From NCBI GenBank assembly GCA_963815495.1, contig CAWFGW010000033.1:62001-126000 (forward strand): 64,000 nucleotides of DNA. The letters run 5' to 3'. Below, one piece after another: positions 63,839-64,000 of the stretch. This DNA is from CAWFGW01 sp963815495. Its GTDB lineage: Bacteria > Bacteroidota > Bacteroidia > Cytophagales > JAAEPT01. The translations under genes were made by a program, and so were the position numbers. The notes under the pieces were generated by a model. It did not search any database, was not told the origin of the DNA, and was given only the letters and a program-made list of their open reading frames with translations. The first letter of the stretch is position 1; the number at the start of each line of letters is the position of its first letter.

Positions 63839-64000
63839 TTAATCCTCCTTCGCCTGCTTGATCAAACGATGTCGGTAAGCATCAAAAATGGTGGATTTGG
63901 AAATAAAACCAATATAGACATCTTGGTTGGCTACAGGTAAGTTCCATGAGTTCGATTTTTCAAACTTTGACATCACTGTTAGCATATCGTCATCTACTTG
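63839..64000 (-). CDS. C-terminal end of ClC-type chloride channel/CBS protein (partial)
   Basis: The last 53 codons of a leftward gene cut by the window edge. The read residues (VMSKFEKSNSWNLPV, YIGFISKSTIFDAYRHRLIK) fit the second CBS domain at the end of Bacteroidota ClC-family chloride channels, ending in KQAKED and TAA at 63839-63841. Other CBS-domain proteins are possible because the channel part lies outside the window. Confidence 0.7.
   Translation of the reverse strand, partial: QVDDDMLTVMSKFEKSNSWNLPVANQDVYIGFISKSTIFDAYRHRLIKQAKED

Overview
The window is chromosomal DNA from a member of the Bacteroidota. The signs are the type IX secretion/gliding proteins SprA and GldM, three large secreted proteins or precursors with type A T9SS C-terminal sorting domains, a fused MurF-alanine racemase, several Bacteroidota-typical families (DUF2480, DUF4286, DUF4837, GlmU-like, B-type L31), and promoters of the form TTTG-N20-TAnnTTTG. 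The DNA is AT-rich. The order (Flavobacteriales versus Cytophagales-like) cannot be fixed from this window alone.

Layout. 0-12 kb: recX and an O-antigen-ligase-like gene read left, murF-alr reads right, then come a 1210-aa secreted protein, an isolated lycopene cyclase, and feoAB behind a long structured leader with a strong dyad. 12-18.4 kb is the most accessory-looking part: a tyrosine recombinase with most catalytic residues substituted, a TerB-like protein, two tandem SiaC-like (DUF1987) genes, an orphan gldM and a hybrid histidine kinase. 18.4-21.7 kb: soluble and membrane pyrophosphatases are divergent from each other; the membrane enzyme has a cysteine-rich tail. 21.7-22.2 kb: an Lrp/AsnC regulator. 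22.3-35.7 kb is a nearly gapless leftward operon (DUF4286, DUF4837 lipoprotein, maeB, ruvA, sprA, gcvH, vanZ-like, TonB-like, Dabb). 36-39 kb: a sugar MFS transporter and an M61 peptidase. 39.2-43.5 kb is a rightward operon (rpmH, rnpA, S41 protease, TSUP permease, tsaB, DUF2480), followed by rpmE, a GlmU-like gene and an S66 peptidase. 46-53.9 kb is a leftward operon (endo/exonuclease-phosphatase, cysS, glutaminyl-cyclase-like lipoprotein, two polytopic GT-C-like membrane proteins). 53.9-58.6 kb is the rimP-nusA-infB operon, with a promoter and a terminator-like hairpin directly in front of rimP. 58.7-63.7 kb: two T9SS cargo proteins, the larger combining a CxxCH haem motif with two ricin-type lectin domains and a Calx-beta-like domain. 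The right edge cuts a ClC/CBS-type gene.

How the genes fit together. Most genes are core housekeeping (translation, cell wall, iron uptake, energy). The surface-export theme recurs: SprA is the T9SS outer-membrane translocon, GldM a motor component, and the CTD proteins are cargo. The glutaminyl-cyclase-like lipoprotein may process N-termini exposed by signal peptidase. No CRISPR array, intact insertion sequence, rRNA or tRNA gene was recognised.

Best candidates for something undescribed: the degenerate recombinase with its neighbouring SiaC pair, orphan gldM and histidine kinase; the Cys-rich tail on the membrane pyrophosphatase; the secreted cytochrome-lectin fusion; and the structured region in front of feoAB.
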